A DNA stretch of 64,000 nt from Ophioderma brevispina (Eukaryota > Echinodermata > Ophiuroidea > Amphilepidida > Ophiodermatidae), in NCBI GenBank assembly GCA_023653785.1, contig JAMKCH010041259.1, positions 62,001-126,000 on the forward strand, written 5' to 3'. Positions 1 to 11,702 of this stretch are shown piece by piece. Position numbers and translations under genes: made by a program. Each line of letters begins with the position of its first letter. Position 1 is the stretch's first letter. The notes below the pieces were generated by a model. That model worked only from the letters and a program-made list of their open reading frames with translations. It was not told the DNA's origin and ran no database searches.

Positions 1-101
1 GCATTTGCTCAGTTAACTCAAGAAAATCATGCATTTTAATTTTATTTGAATTATTTCTACCACATTTTGAAGCTTATTCTGCCAAGACAGAAACAACGTT
101 T

Positions 102-650
102 TTAAAGCAATAACAGCACATTTTATGAACAGCGACCACAATTTTCAAAATTTGTTATTTTGCACAGTTCAGTTATGTTGGTAATTGTCTAGGGAAAAAA
201 CACACCTGCAAACGGGAATGCTAAACAATGCGTTTTATCATAAAATAAAGCAATTTCTTGTTATTAGAAGTGTGGATCCCAGATTTGTACTTGGTGGCAG
301 AAGCTGGACAATGCTAAGGTTATGTCCTCCATGATGAAATAGTGCCACCTCAAGAAAATGACCTCTACCTGGACTTGCCTGAACCAATAAAACAACTAAT
401 GGATGAGCGTAGACACGTATATGGCGCTATTTCCCGGCTATTTCATATTGGAAGGCCGTTGAATTATTATCGGAGATCTCCGATATTAATTATTCTAATT
501 ACAAAATTCCTTCATTTGCGACACATAGACATCTTCGAGCTTAACCATTCACAGGTATAGTTTACTAGCCAGTTACCAATGCAACCGTGTAAAAAAAACG
601 TTTTGAAAAATTGGGGGCACTCTTCAAAAAATGTGTTATTATTGCTTTAA
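102..650. mobile_element. TTAA-flanked non-autonomous DNA element, family A copy 1
   Basis: The sequence begins TTAAAGCAATAACAGCACAT and ends in the near-perfect reverse complement (ATGTGTTATTATTGCTTTAA), so it has terminal inverted repeats of about 23 bp bounded by TTAA at both ends. A second copy with similar interior lies at 17,389-18,109, which confirms both boundaries. TTAA target duplications are typical of the piggyBac and Kolobok superfamilies; which one applies is inference. No transposase is visible. The 72-codon frame at 342-560 lies wholly inside and is not conserved in copy 2. Confidence 0.85.
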
Positions 651-2981
651 TGTATTGTCTTCACAAAAGCATCACCTTTTTACATTTTGATAGCAACAAA
701 TCACCTCCAAATGAAACCACATCCTTAATGACATGCATGAAGTGACACGAATAAAAAAACAATTATCATTTGATGGGTGAGCGCTTATTATGGATTCTTA
801 TATAACCATATGTTAGCAAGTGTTCTATCATTCAAGTCATCACTCCAGTCCCATTTTGACGGCATCATATATATCTGTTTATATTTATCTTATTTTGCTA
901 ACCACGTCAAGCATTCGTTGTATGTTCTGGTCATAAGTTGGCATAAAGTATGTGGTGCTGATTTTAGTGAAACCACAACACCGACTCAACAAACCAGAAC
1001 AAGGAGAATATAGTAAGAATTGTATTGAATTATAAAAATGGGCGAGATACAACCACAAGATGTCTTATAAATGTAGTTTGAAATATGACCAAGTTAAAGT
1101 TAGTTAAACCATGGACCTAATAGAGAAGAGGACCCACAACACACGAGTTTCAAAGACCCTATCACGTTGCCGCCTTTTGTTATTAAATCCCCATTTACCG
1201 GCTTAAGATAATGCGATAATCACCCTCTCAGCAGGAGGGCTGTCTGGCCTTCGCTTGAATTGTCTTTATTGGGAACATCCAATCCCCTATAAAATTTTTG
1301 GTACCTATAAGAACCGTATAGCTTAGGATTTATTAACTTTACTCTTTTCCATTGGTATCAAAATAATTGTATAAACTAACGCGACGTCACTATGGCGTCA
1401 TAGTAAATAAAGTTTTAAAAATCCTGCATAGAGGAAGAAACTTGATATGTTGCAATTTACTGCTCAAAATTAATATTGTAAACACTAAAAAAACATTTTC
1501 CATCATGTAAGATATTAGACGGCATTATGACATTTAGTAATGTTTGTAACTCCTTGGTATCAAAGGAAATAGGAGGACCTGCTCTCTATTGTCAACTAAA
1601 ATCAAATGTCTTGATATTCCTGTGTCGTACTGGGCATGTTGGTATTTCCCTCCTGAAAGGGGGGGGGGCATTGGCAATAACTTTTCTTTCTGAGCATTGG
1701 GGTGATGGGGTTGATGAAAATTTTGGATAAATGGGGTTTGCTGAAAAGATCCTTACTACGCGCTAAAAAATTTGCATTTAGAAGCTAAATCATTACATGG
1801 ATAATTGTAATTGAAACAAAATAGCGCACAAGCGTGCGGAAATTACCGTTTTTAACTATTTAGTGGTAAAATAAAGGTTATTTTTGGGTCCAAAAACACG
1901 TGAATGGGAATCAACATGGGGGGGGGTGATCGTATTTGACCATCCCCCCTCATCAGAATATGGGGGGGGATATATCCCCATCCCCCGTATTTCCCTGGGG
2001 GGGGGGGGTGGATTGCCGACACCCTATCCATCACTTGGGATCACCCTTTCCTTTCCTATACCCCATAGTGTTTTGATGGGGGGGGGGCATGAAACACGGA
2101 GCTAAAATGGGCAATGTAATTACCATTAACTCATTTGACACCGAGTTTTAGTTGGGCGAAAAGAATAGAAGAGAGCGGGAAAAACCCAAAGCCCCCATCC
2201 CCCCTCCCCCCCCCCCCCCCTCCCCCCCCCCCCCCCCCCGTTCGGTTTTTTTTTTTTTAATTAATTTATAATGTATACATTTAATTAGGTAATAAAGTAT
2301 GACTTATCACATCAATTTCAATGAAACTGACATGAAATCATTCGACATTGTATCGAACTATCAAACATGCTCCACAGCTGTAAACAAATTCAACATAACC
2401 GGACAGTTAAATATTACAATTTGTGGGTTTTCGATGTCCAATTAAACGTGTTGGGCGCGCTGTGGGCGCCAGTTCATAGGTTAGACATTGTTACAAGGTA
2501 CATTGACTTTCATAACACCGTTTTTCAGAGTCGGAAGTGATTGGAACATTTTCATATTATTTTCATTCACAGATTTTAACAATTATGGTCACAAATCACC
2601 CAAATGCAAGATTATTTTTCGACAGTCGTAGCTCCACAAAGGAATGACGGATTTGGATGGGGTTTTCGGTATTTTCTGAACAAAATTCTCCTCTCGTTGG
2701 TGACACAACTTGCCAAAAAAGATGGAAATTGAATGTACTGTGCATTTTGGCCAAAACCCCCTACAGTCAGGGGGTCACAACATCCGGTCAAGTTTTGTAG
2801 ACAGCTTTTCCACATAGTAACAGCTTCGACCGCGGCAAAGAGATATAGATCACAAACGGCTCTCGTGTAATGCACATGAATCCACAATCGAGTGCCTAGC
2901 TGTTGTCGAGATTAATGGGTAATCGAATTAGTAAATGGTGGTTTTCGCGGTGGTTGTCCTTCTTTCTATTTGGTCCATGTT
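651..2981. other. No gene seen; low-complexity G and C runs
   Basis: No homologous coding sequence or paired inverted repeat was recognised. Positions 1,660-1,670, 1,917-2,090 and 2,190-2,240 carry long G or C homopolymers; the last is an almost pure poly-C of about 45 bases followed by poly-T. The short frames here (777-1,013, 1,527-1,730, 1,884-2,105, and 2,612-2,887 on the minus strand) resemble no protein I know and are treated as chance. Confidence 0.5.
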
Positions 2982-3173
2982 TAAACAAAGTTTTTAATCC
3001 GGTTTTATCCCTGTTAAACGGGGGTGGCCGGATTACCTCATACTCGACAAATACTGTGTGTGACATTTAACTGGAGCAATCTCAATTGACCCGGATGCCC
3101 TTCCTGATTCCATCCACAGTTTTCCGGGGGTGGCCTAGGCTTTGGCAACCACGCCCATCATGTAAGGCAGCAA
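2982..3173 (+). repeat. Dispersed repeat X, left part (interrupted copy)
   Basis: It matches the reverse complement of 15,238-15,140 (AATCCGGTTTTGTCCCTGTTAA ... GGCAACCA.GCCCA.CAT..AAGGCAGC). The intact copy continues straight into a segment that here lies 6 kb away at 9,118, so this is the left half of one repeat split by a LINE. It carries about 110 extra bases (about 3,028-3,129) bounded by the 11-mer CGGGGGTGGCC on each side, absent from the intact copy. The class of the repeat is unknown. Confidence 0.65.
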
Positions 3174-4370
3174 TTCTAGGAAATCAGTCCTATGATAACA
3201 TAGTATTTATCAAATCAATTAATCACAATATGATCTAGAATTACTGATAACCAAGAGTATTCTTGATCTTGCTTTTGTCTCAATCCGACCGTATCGAATC
3301 CTCAGGTGTTCACAGTCGAGGACTCAGTGATCACTCCCTAATATAATTTAAACCTCGTAAAAAATAGAAAGTAAAAGTTCCACCTAAAACAATAAATTCG
3401 TTCACTTAAGATTAAAATGATAATGCTTTTATTGATAGTCTAAGAAATAATAATTGGGATAATTGGTTTTGTAATGGGTAATGACGTTGATAAAACACTT
3501 GATATTTGAAAGATATGTCAATAGGCGCATGCATAAACATTCTCCTATTCAGATAAAAAACTAGTAAAGGTGCTCAAGCCTTCTGAATGGATCACTGGAT
3601 TTCATTAATAACTAGGATAGAGCCTACTACTTAAAGGCCCATAACACTAATAACCCTGATGACTGGAGTCTGCCAGGTTTTAAGAAATACAGTTAATAAC
3701 ATGAATAAATATTTAAATACAATCTCACTGCACTAAAGCCCTTAAAATTAAAATGTAAATAACTTCCAAAATTGTGGTCCTAACTATTAAAGCTAATTCC
3801 AGTCTCACTTCAGCCATTCATTCAGTTTCAGTCTTCTAATGGTATTACTGTTAATTATAAAGATACTGCTGAGTCAGTTTAAAATGAGTTGGTTTTACAT
3901 CGTTTGGTAAAAATCTTGTCTGAAAAATTTGTAAAAAATTAGGAGGGATATTGTACAGAAAACATATGCCTGTCGCCTTTTTTGATTTGATATGTTACAC
4001 CAAGTTTTGTTTTTGATGAATATGTAAAATGGACAATAATAAGTCACCTGGTCCTTGGCAATCTCACTATTAAAACTTTTAAAATTCTGCCCATCATATG
4101 TCCACTCCCCTTGCATAATATTGTAATCTTTCTCTCAAACACATGTATTTCCCATCTGATTGGAAGGTCAAGCTAAGGTCCCCCTCTTTTTAAGGAGGGG
4201 TGATAAGAATGATGTCATAATTATAGACCCTATTTCGGTTCTCCCAATTATTTCCAAAAGCATTGAGCGTGCAGTTTCACAATAATTTGTACCAATACCT
4301 TTTAAATAATGATTTCTTAATTTCTTGTCACTTCTTGTTTCAGGAAAGCACTCCCACTGCCACACTCTTT
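3174..4370 (+). pseudogene. CR1/L2-like non-LTR retrotransposon, 5' part (end of endonuclease to RT start), broken
   Basis: Frameshifted conceptual translation gives the end of an APE-type endonuclease (RIESSGVHSRGLSDHSL near 3,290-3,340), then the linker (NDVDKTLD, KPSEWITGF near 3,480-3,600), then the start of reverse transcriptase: NKSPGP near 4,035, a stretch like LSLKHMYFPSDWKVK near 4,128-4,172, PISVLPIISKSIERA near 4,228-4,272, and an HSTATTL-type motif at about 4,350-4,367. Order and spacing match CR1/L2/Jockey-type ORF2 proteins. It is 5' truncated, abutting repeat X, and is interrupted at 4,371 by a Tx1-like LINE; it resumes at 7,759. Several frameshifts make it non-functional as read. 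Assignment to CR1 versus L2 is uncertain. Confidence 0.75.
4356..4370. repeat. Target-site duplication, left copy, of the Tx1-like insertion
   Basis: ACTGCCACACTCTTT here matches ACTGCCACAACTCTTT at 7,759-7,774 (one extra A). The pair brackets the minus-strand LINE between them. Removing the insert joins the two halves of the surrounding LINE at the TATTL codons of its reverse transcriptase, which independently supports the boundary. Confidence 0.8.
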
Positions 4371-4949
4371 TTTTTTTTTTTGTATTTCAAATTCTTTATT
4401 CATTTTCCAACATCATAACATCAATTACAAAAACATCAAAAACAGCTCTCGCACCCCCCCCACACAGCGCACACCACCAAAACACTGGACCCGCACAAGA
4501 TCACTAAAAGCAACCACACAATAATAAGACAGAGGGACATTTTAAATATCAAGACAATTAAAATTTTAAAGTGCCATTCAGATTATAGTTATCGTAACAA
4601 ACCAATGAAAACGCCAGAACCTCGGATAATTTGGTATCGCAACTGCCATGAGTAAATGATAAAATTTATTAATTGGCACATTACCACTATCCTATGGGAA
4701 CTATTATTCACAAAATTGCACCTTTGATCCCTCTAACAAGTACTACAAAAAATCTCTAATTCATATAAGGCAATCAATTGTGAACAGATCAATTTAGACG
4801 TACATACAACTAACTATTACCTCATTATGAACTTTTTACAAAAGGAACTCAAACAGATTCAAATATAATTTACTAAAGAAAAAGTACATCTGGCCTCTAC
4901 CGCCTGAGTCTCCTGCCATCTCGTGTGTTTGTGAATGATAGTCCTCACG

Positions 4950-5695
4950 TTCCATTTTGAACCTTAACATGTGACTCATTGACTCATTAAGCAAAAAAGG
5001 ATTCGCATGAGCTCATAACCAGACTTGGTTTAAATGAACATAACCTTTACATATGAGGTCAATTTCACTTTTCAGCCCACCCCACCACCTGACCACGCCT
5101 AACCCATCGACCTGGATGCAACCTTTGACCTTGTATAATGACCTCTAGCATACGACCTTGACCGTAACAAATGAGGGATTACATATTACAACACTTACCA
5201 ACTAGCTGTCAGACGAGGCAATTTACAGTACAACCTCTTTTAAAAACTTTACCACTCAAGACCTTTAACCTATCCTAATGACCTTGACCTTAATATGTGA
5301 CCTTTGACCTTAATATGTTGACTTTGACCTTAATATGTGACCTGTGACCTTACGATGTGGACCTTTGACCTTAAGATGTGACCTTTGACCTTTATGTGAC
5401 CTCTGACCTTAATATGTAACCATCTGACCTTAATATGTGACCTTTGAACCCTTAATATGTGACCTTTGACCTTATATGTGACCTTTGACCTTAATATTTG
5501 ACCTTGTTGACCTCATCACCAAGGGGGATGCCAGGGTTATAACCATGAAAGAAATTTGGTTTAAATTGTCAATCAATCATGTAGACATAAATTACATATA
5601 GGTAACGCCCTTTTCACAGCAATAGAAGACAGACATCAGATTTGGACACAGTGATACTCATGTGTCATCCTGCCTTTAATCAAGCGACACATAAA
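4950..5695 (-). mobile_element. Family E repeat (minus strand) inside the Tx1-like LINE
   Basis: The reverse complement starts at about 5,695 with ATGTGTCGCTTGATTAAAGG and runs through text shared with 15,779-16,316 (GTGAAAAAGGG, GGCATCCCCC..TTG.TGATGAGGTCA). The central part is replaced by an expanded AGGTCA array. Beyond 5,260 the match continues weakly (AAATTGACCTCAT, TTTAAACCAAG) to about 4,950, so that end is approximate. Confidence 0.6.
5266..5512. repeat. Minisatellite of TGACCTTTGACCT units (AGGTCA direct repeats)
   Basis: About twelve tandem units of ~20-21 bp with consensus TGACCTTTGACCTTAATATG. Four units contain the exact 13-mer TGACCTTTGACCT and the rest differ by one or a few bases. 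The reverse complement AGGTCAAAGGTCA is a perfect DR1, a direct repeat of the nuclear-receptor half-site spaced by one base, as bound by HNF4 and RXR/PPAR dimers in animals. It appears to be a local expansion of a motif present at lower copy number in other family E members of this window. Binding is not shown by sequence. Confidence 0.85.
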
Positions 5696-7758
5696 ATGTA
5701 AGAGACAAAAAAGAACCCCTATTAATAATCCCAAACCAGGACCATTTAACTATAATGAATATCTAAACTTGCCTTACGGCCTGCACAATACAAACGCTCC
5801 ATTTTATAGTATTGTGCAAACTCTATCAAGTTAAATCATTGAAGAATTGTTTCCTACAACTACCACTAAACAGCTGTTTTCGCTTTAATAACAGCGCATT
5901 TACTAACATATCATTTATCATATTCCTCTTTTGTATCCATACATCTTTTCAAACGCCCCAATTTCAGGAAGAAAATCATATTTTCAGTAATCATCCTTTC
6001 CAAATTGATTTATTACATTTGCACTCTGGAACAAGTGCAAGAAGTACCTCTCCTGATATTACAAAATAGCACACATCAATGATTCCTAAGGCCTGCCCGA
6101 TATAACCATAAATTTGTGGGAAGGATATCATGAATAATACGATATTGCAGCCAACCGTCTATGATCCAATTTGATGTTAGAAAGGAAGTAAATACCCAAA
6201 AAAATTCTTTTACACTGCAAAGCATTAGGCCCTAACCCTGCTTATTTTTAAAACTACTACCTGGAGCAGCACTACTCTTCTTAACCAATATATCCTAAAA
6301 ATCTTGACCTACAGGACCGAGGGCCACAAATTTACCTACACCATCTTCCCCCAATCTGCTTATCGGGCTCATTTATTACAGGCTTAGTTTTAATTAGGCC
6401 AACCACGCCTCGGAATAGTGTCAATAATCCCACCCAACCTAAGAAATTCATTTGCTGCCAACCTGTAAACCTGAAATTGGCGAATATGGCCCTTTTCAAT
6501 CCACAATCACAAAAATTTTTAAAAAATGACCCGCTCTAATCTACCCACGTTATGATAATATACACCGATGTTTCCTGATAACATAATCTGTTTTCCATAT
6601 CAGTTGATTCTGAATCATACTAGGACTTCAGGCTCTATACGCGTAATGCTACTCCATAATGTAGCGCTTGATGAGAAAATGGTGAATGGTCATATGGAAT
6701 TTTAGGACAGTCAAAATTGGCACGAAAAAGGTAAATGCGACCAGCGAACCTTGTCTAGGTACATTTTCAAAATATCTTTCTCCAACCAGCATCATGTGGA
6801 GATAAAAAGGCGTTTGACCCACATAACACTTTGAGCTTTGTGGACATGGCTTTTAAGAATCAACATCTTCAAGCCACCATTATCATACCCCAAAAATCAC
6901 GAACGATTTATCTTAATCTATCTGACCATTCCAAAATAAAAGGGTATATTATAGCATCAATTTTCTTCTGAGTTACCTCTGGCAATGAAATCATAGACGA
7001 TGTATAAAGAAACTTTTGATAGGCCAGAACTTTTTACTATGACAATTCTACAGACCTAAGGGTTTAAGAATCCCTTTGTTTCCATAAGGCTGTTAGCCTT
7101 TTTCAAATCCTTCAACTTATCCTTCATAATTTAATGTTTCTTAATTTATATCGTATGCAAAGGAAATACAAGAATCTTAACCAACCTTATCTGTCCACTT
7201 TAACTGTAGATGGCTATCCCTCCGTGCCCTATTACTTCCATCCACATTGCTTCTCCATTTATCGGAATTTACTTTCATACTCGAACAAACCCTGAAGCTC
7301 TCCAGAACCTTTGGATTTCTCCCCCTCTTGAAGATATCCTTACAAACATGTAATATCATCTGCAAATACAAGCAAGTTTCAGCTGGAGGTTCTCACGAAT
7401 CTGAAGACCCCTAATGGTCGTATTAGTGCGAATGTGGATTAGGAGTAATTCCAATGCCAACACAAATTAAATAACAACTACATGGTTCCCCTGAAGGAGG
7501 CTCTATCAATTTCAAAATACCGGTGGACATCATTATTCATAAACACAACTTGGATTATTCTGTAAAACATTTTAATCCACCCATTAAATGACCTCCCAAA
7601 TTTAAATATATCTAAGATGTAAACAACTATTTATGATCAAGAGCATATCATAGGCCTTTTCAAAATCAACATCCAACAAAATTCCTGGAATATTACGTTG
7701 TGAGTAAAGTACAAAATATCATGGACTGTCCGTACTGGATCACCAATGAATCTCCTCG

Positions 7759-9117
7759 ACTGCCACAACTCTTTGTATTTTGATGTTATATCTTAAACAA
7801 TATGGATAATGGTAAAGTTAAGGTGTATTATTCCTTGACCTCGAAGAAAGGCTTTTGATACAGTAAATTCATGACCTTTCCAAAAACGCTCAAACATATG
7901 GTGTCACAGGTAAGCTCTTAGTGGTTTTCATCTTATCTGAAAGCTAGATCTCAAACTGGTGTAGTAATCTACACTTTCTGGTTTGAAAAATATTGATATG
8001 GCATTCATCAAGGCTCAATCCTTAGGCCCATGATTATTTATTATTTATGTGAATGCACTTCTATTCGGAGTAATTGCAAATGTGTTATGTACGCTGATGA
8101 CACCAGTCTTTTATTTAGTGCCTCGGATCCTGTGGCTCTTCAAATTGATATGAATAAAGCTTCGCTAGATTGCGGCCTGGTTTATGCTAATCAGCTCAAA
8201 CTAAAATATTAAGAAAACCAAGTTCATGATTTTTGGTACAAAGCATAGAACTTAAGAGCTTCGATGATATTTCAGTCACATATGGTAATGATCATATTGA
8301 AAGGTTGATAAATTTAAGTATTTGGGCGTCATATTTTGACCACTTATCTTGGTGTGACAACCTACGAGATTACATATCTTCTACTGTATCAAAACGTAGT
8401 GGTGTAATTCGGAGAGTAAGTTTACTCCCATCAGACACCCTAATATGTTAGCTTTGCTTTGGGTTTTCCACACTTTGATTTTGCAGTCATGTAGTGGTCG
8501 AACTGCAATGTGGAGCTCTCCAAGGACGGCTCCAAATCTGAAACATAAGCTTGATCATGTTCTTATGCCGATATCAAGACACCAATTCATGAATTTATTG
8601 TTTGCTCTTAATTGGGATAAACTTGAAAAAAGATGGAATACTATCTTCTCCATGATGGTTTTCAACAGTGTCTTAAACATGATGCTCCATTTCTGACATT
8701 TATCAAATTTTATATTCACTTCTGCTATTCACGCCCAAAATATCGTAGTAAAACGTGCCAATACACTCGTCATTCCACCTTGGCATATAAATCCTGGTAA
8801 GCGTACATTTAATTATAGACGGGGCCACAATTTGGAGACATTCATAGTGATATTCGCTGTCATTTGTCCCACCAGAATTGTATTCTTTTAAGTCAATTCT
8901 CATAAATAAATTGTTTCATTTTTTTCTAGGTGTAATTAGAATTTTAACATAAACTATCATTAATCAGTAATTTTTTGTTTATGTATGGGTGTGATGTTGA
9001 TATTGTATAATTCATTATTTGTTATATTTATGATGTCGATCTATCCTCAGGGTCTCATGGGAGACCAGTATGTTTACTGAATTGAGTTACCTGAATAATA
9101 AGATGTACTACTACTAT
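7759..9117 (+). pseudogene. CR1/L2-like non-LTR retrotransposon, 3' part (reverse transcriptase to 3' end), broken
   Basis: Continuation of the LINE interrupted at 4,370. Conceptual translation across frameshifts shows LDL.KAFDTVNHDLL-type text near 7,835-7,880, GIHQGSILGP at 8,000-8,029, the YADD active-site box at 8,090-8,101 within YADDTSLLFS, ANQLKL near 8,190, then the thumb and C-terminal region (SWCDNLRDYISSTVSKRSGVI near 8,350-8,412; KRANTLVIPPWHINPGKRTF near 8,750-8,812). A non-coding tail near 9,050-9,105 (CAGGGTCTCATGGGAGACC ... AATAATAAG) resembles the short 3' UTR of CR1/L2 elements. The right half of repeat X follows directly. The YADD box is intact but the frame is broken. Confidence 0.8.
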
Positions 9118-9345
9118 CAAATGTGCTGGATGGCCGCCATTAGCTTCCAGAGCTGACCACCCTTGTAGGTAGATCTTCTTTTTCATTTACCAGGGTAACC
9201 AACTACCCTCCTCATCAGATTTCCTTAGAAATCCAATGGGATGACAGTTTAGCCGGCGGAACTCGCCTGGGACAGGGAGTACTGGATTAACAGGATACCC
9301 GTAGCAGGCCCCCAAAACGAACATGACCTGACCTCAAGGTGCATA
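9118..9345 (+). repeat. Dispersed repeat X, right part (interrupted copy)
   Basis: It matches the reverse complement of 15,145-14,942 (GCTGGATGGCCGCCA.TAGC, AGATCTTCTTTTTCATT, TACCCTCCTCATCAGATTTC). In the intact copy GGCAGC runs directly into this segment; here GGCAGC lies at 3,167, so the intervening 6 kb is insertion. Confidence 0.7.
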
Positions 9346-9461
9346 TATTTTGGATCATTGCCATCATAACCCGTTCATTTGTTTCCATTTAACGTCCTTA
9401 TGTGCCATCATTGAATCAGTCAGATCGATCCAGTGCCATATTTTTTTCAATTTGTGTTGTG

Positions 9462-9760
9462 TATAGAGGGCATTGACGGAAGTGTGGTCCAGTGGATAGC
9501 AGCACTCACTCCACACCACAAGGTTGGGGTTTGAGCCCCGCTGCCGCCAACATGTTTTGCCATTGAGTAAGGTGGCTTTACCTCAATTATCATCTCCACA
9601 AAGGGGTACCAGCATATGAAGCTGGGAAGGTAAACAGACTGTTGTGCCGGGAGGAGTGGCGACCCCCCCCCCCAGCCCAGAAAAAATAATATATGGAGGA
9701 GTCTGGCACAAATGCTAAGGAAAGAGAGATGGGCACTCTCTGCATGACACTTTACTTTGT
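9462..9760 (+). mobile_element. tRNA-derived SINE, copy 1
   Basis: A tRNA-like head has an A-box-like GTGGTCCAGTGGATAG near 9,484 and a B-box-like GGGTTTGAGCCCC near 9,526. A central domain follows (TTGAGTAAGGTGGCTTTACC, GGGTACCAGCAT, GGGAAGGTAAACAGACT), then a tail with AGAGAGATGGGCACTC. The same order occurs in reverse at 56,855-57,190. This is a SINE, not a functional tRNA gene: the acceptor stem does not pair and the homology runs far beyond the tRNA part. Confidence 0.7.
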
Positions 9761-11245
9761 TGTTGTTAAATTGACATTGAACTGTTTTTAAAATAGGAGG
9801 ACCACCCCCAATCCAGGCCAAACCATTCGAGGGCAACAGCAAGGCCTGGAATACTTACCAAAACACATCGGGGACAGGAGTGTTCCGACTTCTAGAGAAG
9901 GCTTTCAAGGCAAGACTCCTCTTTACCGTTAGGACAGTCACAGTACCAAACAGGGCAACAGAATACTGTGGTGTGGAATGACATACATCATAAGACAAGG
10001 AGAACCGGAGGAGCAGAAAAGGAAGATGCATCTAGTAATTTCTTGTGAGAGGATCAGGATCAAATTAAGTCCTGTGCATACTTAAAGGGATTGGCCGATT
10101 TATGTCTATGAATTTTTCATCTTGATTGAACAGTACTTACAGTACTGTGGCACTAAATACACACAGCCAAATTGGGTTGGACTATGAGAACAGTTTTGAC
10201 ATAAACCTCAAGAGCAGCAAAATATGGGTGATATAAAGTGGGAAAAGTCCTATATTTTAACGGAAGTAGACCTTCTAGATTATTAGGAATATTATATTTT
10301 ATCATCAGTAGACATGACGCGATTAATATTGGTTGATAGCTCTTTGAGATAATTTCTTATCACTTGACTTCCTGAGTACTACACGTAATAGATCCATATC
10401 ATACGTGCTTTCATCAGGCTTATCAGTATCACACATGGTGCACTCAATTTACATAGAGAGTACGTATTGTGTATCGGTGTAAGCACAGCCACATGCATCT
10501 GCTCGCTACTTGCACTGTGACTTGCATTATAAATCCTTGCCTTCCAAAAGTAGAGAAGAAAGAGGCAAAAAGTTGAGCTATAGGACTAATAATTAAATAA
10601 ATGAAATTAAAAAAGGCTCAATTAGTTTGGTTTAATAATATTGTTACTCCATGTCTACTGAATGATAAATTAAGCGCCAATTGTGTATGGCACCAGAACG
10701 CACTTTATTTTTCGTATTGCAAGAACAAACGGGATAACTAATTCATAAAATTGCCGGTCACATTGCATTTTCCTGTATCGTCTACTCTCCATGACCTTTA
10801 AGAAGTCAGTAATGTCAACGTGTTCAGACAACTGTTTTGTGTGTATACTTTCGCACCGCCTTTATACGCGCATGTGCGTATGCTAGTGCTTTGAATCAGT
10901 GCTCACGATTTAATGCTGCGGCTACTGCATCACACACACTGACGTTACTGACTGGATGAAGGTAAAAGCACTATAGAAGTGTTTCAGGCTTCAACGTCCC
11001 TGGAGTGTCAAAGTTTTATCTCTCTGGAGGGACATTTTCAGTGGAATTTTCATCCATTTTTACAGTCAATTTAACGTATTAAGAATTTTGTTGCTCTGTC
11101 ATGAATTTTGACTCCTGTTAAACAGGTAAATCCTCTAGTAAAGTTGTCAATAAATTCTGTAGATTTCCTCTCCATTTAGGTGCCCATGCTCATTGGCAAC
11201 CAGCAAAATTTACAATGCGTTATGGTGTTTCCATTAGTAGTAAAT
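9761..11245. other. No gene or repeat recognised
   Basis: I see no coding homology and no paired inverted repeat. A solo TTAAAGGGATTGG at about 10,083 resembles the terminus of TTAA elements, but I find no partner end. Positions 10,850-10,960 are locally richer in CpG and may be regulatory, but nothing identifies them. Confidence 0.35.
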
Positions 11246-11702
11246 AGACGATTTGCACGATCCCCATAATGCATCTCGTTAAGTGCCCATTTCCATCCGG
11301 GAACTTGTGACAGCCTCAGGCAAGCTAAAAATGAATGGTTCAGAGTGTAATACCAATACTAGAAAACTTATATTATCTGTGATGTTGCACAGCCGAACTG
11401 TAAATGTTGTGTAATCGTCCGGCAGGTGACAATTCGGGCACGGTTATGATCGAAAATACCACCTTTTGTCGTAAATTTCAACATCAGTGCTTCGGTTGTG
11501 TTTGTTCCTATGATATTCTTGTACATTTCTGTAAGATTAACATCACATGAAAAGGTACTTTGTATTGTAGTTTAAGGCACTATCCGGTGACAACGAACGA
11601 ACAACAAAATATTTTGTTAAAATGAACTCTGGTACAAGTTCCTGGACAGAAATGGGCACTTTATGGGATGCATTATGGGGATTATGCAAGTCGTCCTTTC
11701 TC
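11246..11702. repeat. Diverged inverted repeat (arms 11,246-11,316 and 11,632-11,702) with related peptide in both arms
   Basis: The left arm on the plus strand reads DDLHDPHNASR(stop)VPISIRELV. The right arm on the minus strand reads DDLHNPHNASHKVPISVQELV. Several differences are synonymous third-position changes, so both arms may descend from one coding sequence placed in opposite orientation. On the minus strand the right-arm frame extends over 11,543-11,749 (68 codons, with a CCTPC cysteine cluster upstream of the shared part). I do not recognise the protein. A domesticated or transposon gene is possible; chance conservation of a foldback repeat is the alternative. Confidence 0.45.

Larger units (their letters stand above)
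4371..7758 (-). mobile_element. Tx1-like (L1-group) non-LTR retrotransposon, 5'-truncated, inserted in a CR1/L2-like LINE
   Basis: Read on the minus strand from 7,758 downwards: RRFIGD.VRTVHD.LYFTH (7,690-7,755), LLDVDFEKAYD (about 7,640-7,675), FADD catalytic box at 7,355-7,366, KVLESFRVCSSMKVNSDK (about 7,260-7,320), and after it GGLKMLILKS and VMWVKRL (about 6,795-6,880), a connection typical of Tx1 ORF2. The element starts abruptly inside reverse transcriptase, so it is 5' truncated, as is usual for target-primed insertion. At its 3' end (left side) there is an AATAAA signal and poly(A), seen here as poly-T at 4,368-4,382. It is flanked by a 15-16 bp duplication. The ORF carries many frameshifts and stops. 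A family E repeat occupies about 4,950-5,695 within it. Confidence 0.75.

Noticed and set aside
5266..5512. CRISPR array
   Set aside because: The units are ~20 bp with degenerate repeats and no unique spacers; it is a eukaryotic minisatellite.
8090..8101. YADD box as part of a retrovirus-like or telomerase RT
   Set aside because: The flanking motifs (GIHQGSILGP, YADDTSLLFS and the C-terminal region) are those of CR1/L2-type LINEs, and there are no LTRs or telomerase motifs.
9484..9545. Functional tRNA gene
   Set aside because: A- and B-box-like sequences are present, but the cloverleaf does not close and the similarity to 56,855-57,190 extends far past the tRNA part, so it is a SINE.
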